From positions 1 through 12,876 of the forward strand of contig JANWXG010000053.1 in the NCBI GenBank assembly GCA_025057335.1: 12,876 nucleotides of DNA. Reading direction: 5' to 3'. Position numbers and translations under genes: made by a program. Below are positions 12,145 through 12,876 of this stretch, in pieces (the stretch's first letter is position 1; every line of letters begins with the position of its first letter). Origin of the DNA: a bacterium (GTDB lineage Bacteria; Armatimonadota; HRBIN16). The notes beneath the pieces were generated by a model. The model did not search any database. It saw only the letters and a list, made by a program, of their open reading frames with translations, and was not told the origin of the DNA.

Positions 12145-12242
12145 CCTGCGCCCCCTTCACCACGTTCGCTGTCGCTTGTGCTTTTCGCTTCGCACGGTGT
12201 GAAATCCTACAGCGGGATTACAAGCAGGGCATTTCCCCTCGC

Positions 12243-12271
12243 TTGACTTGCTTTGTAACTAGTGTTAGCAT
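12243..12271 (+). promoter_or_regulatory. Promoter of the right-edge secreted-protein gene
   Basis: TTGACT (12243-12248) and TAGCAT (12266-12271) are 17 bases apart, and TGT immediately before the latter adds an extended -10. Transcription would start near 12278, with ribosome binding site GGGAGGAGAG directly before the ATG at 12298. Confidence 0.6.
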
Positions 12272-12297
12272 ATAGCATGGAAAGGAAGGGAGGAGAG

Positions 12298-12876
12298 ATG
12301 CGTCGCGCATTCGTGCTCGCGCTGTGCTGGGCGGTTTGCTGCGCCCTCTGGGCATGGGCAAATGGGGAAGTCGTCACACGCAGCACAGACCCCCGCACTG
12401 GAATGTTTTTCCCCATGCGCAAAACCCCCGCGCAGGTCAAGCATCAGCATCTACACATTCGCTTTGTGCAGGGCGAATGGGTAGATTTTCTGGAAGAGAA
12501 CGATCCGAGCAGGAGAGCAGAGTGGGCTGTGCAGCGAGCAGACATTGAGACGACCTACACACTCTGGAACCCTCTGGAGCGCCCAGAAACGCTGGATATC
12601 GCCTTCGCCATCCCTGGAGGAGTCACTTTTGCTCGCCCGCCCGTGCTGCTTGATGACAAACTCATCGAGTGGCAGTATCTGGACGAGGAGGCGCTGTGGC
12701 GGATGTATCTCCCCGCCATGCTGAAATCTTTCGAGCAAGCTCTGCAGGAAGATGAGCAGCTGCGTACGCACCTGGAACGCGCTTACCAGCTCCATCAGCG
12801 TAGTACGAGTGACGCGGACAGATACCTGCGGAAGCACGCGCCCCAGCTTGTCAAGGGCTACTTCGACTCTCCCGTA
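12298..12876 (+). CDS. Secreted protein of unknown function, N-terminal part (cut by window edge)
   Basis: An ATG at 12298, preceded by GGGAGGAGAG, opens a frame that runs without a stop to the right edge (193 codons). It begins MRRAFVLALCWAVCCALWAWA, a signal peptide with likely cleavage after AWA. The mature part includes VVTRSTDPRTGMFFPMRKTP, HQHLHIRFVQGEWVDF, IETTYTLWNPLERPETLDIAFAIPG and a charged helical region LEERAYQL-like near LKSFEQALQEDEQL. The segment YTLWNPLERPETLDIAFAIP looks like a beta-sandwich strand pair seen in secreted proteins that describe post-translational or structural envelope roles, and the layout recalls DUF4424-type proteins, but I cannot assign it with confidence. 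It has its own promoter and is divergent from the TolB-like gene. Confidence 0.75.
   Translation, partial: MRRAFVLALCWAVCCALWAWANGEVVTRSTDPRTGMFFPMRKTPAQVKHQHLHIRFVQGEWVDFLEENDPSRRAEWAVQRADIETTYTLWNPLERPETLDIAFAIPGGVTFARPPVLLDDKLIEWQYLDEEALWRMYLPAMLKSFEQALQEDEQLRTHLERAYQLHQRSTSDADRYLRKHAPQLVKGYFDSPV

Overview
The window (about 60% G+C) looks like chromosomal DNA from a member of Armatimonadota. This is inferred mainly from two prepilin-like proteins: one carries the leader AFTLIELLVV followed by AILFPVFSQAR, and both carry the C-terminal ADGHAK box, a combination I associate with that phylum. The bacterial type A RNase P RNA and the abundance of palindromic repeats between genes fit but do not prove it. 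No integrase, transposase, phage gene, tRNA or CRISPR array was found.

Layout. (1) Bases 1-1382, minus strand: the first two genes of what is probably a group 3b (sulfhydrogenase-type) NiFe hydrogenase operon, a beta-like 4Fe-4S protein and an overlapping cyclic-nucleotide-binding-fold protein cut by the window edge. (2) 1383-2027: a gene-poor stretch with an array of hairpin repeats and two divergent promoters. (3) 2028-3679, plus: panB and panC, overlapping by one base, making pantothenate for coenzyme A. (4) 3757-4905, plus: a ferritin-like/VIT1 fusion of the MbfA iron-exporter type, with a Fur-box-like palindrome just after its -10 element. (5) 4906-5247: a convergent gap with a minus-strand terminator and a possible small RNA. 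(6) 5248-7890, minus: alaS. (7) 7891-8271: two tandem 109-bp MITE-like elements plus a decayed third. (8) 8272-9027 minus and 9312-10160 plus: divergent type II/IV prepilin-like proteins. (9) 10161-10566: no gene, only palindromes and decayed repeats. (10) 10567-10947, minus: RNase P RNA (rnpB). (11) 10966-12144, minus: a membrane-anchored TolB-like beta-propeller protein. (12) 12298 to the right edge, plus: the start of a secreted protein of unknown function.

The genes are mostly unrelated housekeeping and envelope functions. Coordinated sets are the hydrogenase pair, the panBC operon and the divergent prepilin pair. The most interesting signals are non-coding: the 109-bp elements whose hairpin ends are inverted repeats of each other, the hairpin array lying inside a predicted 510-base leader of the hydrogenase-type operon, the Fur-like box on an iron exporter, a paired base swap in the P4 helix of RNase P RNA, and a structured roughly 200-base transcript candidate downstream of alaS.
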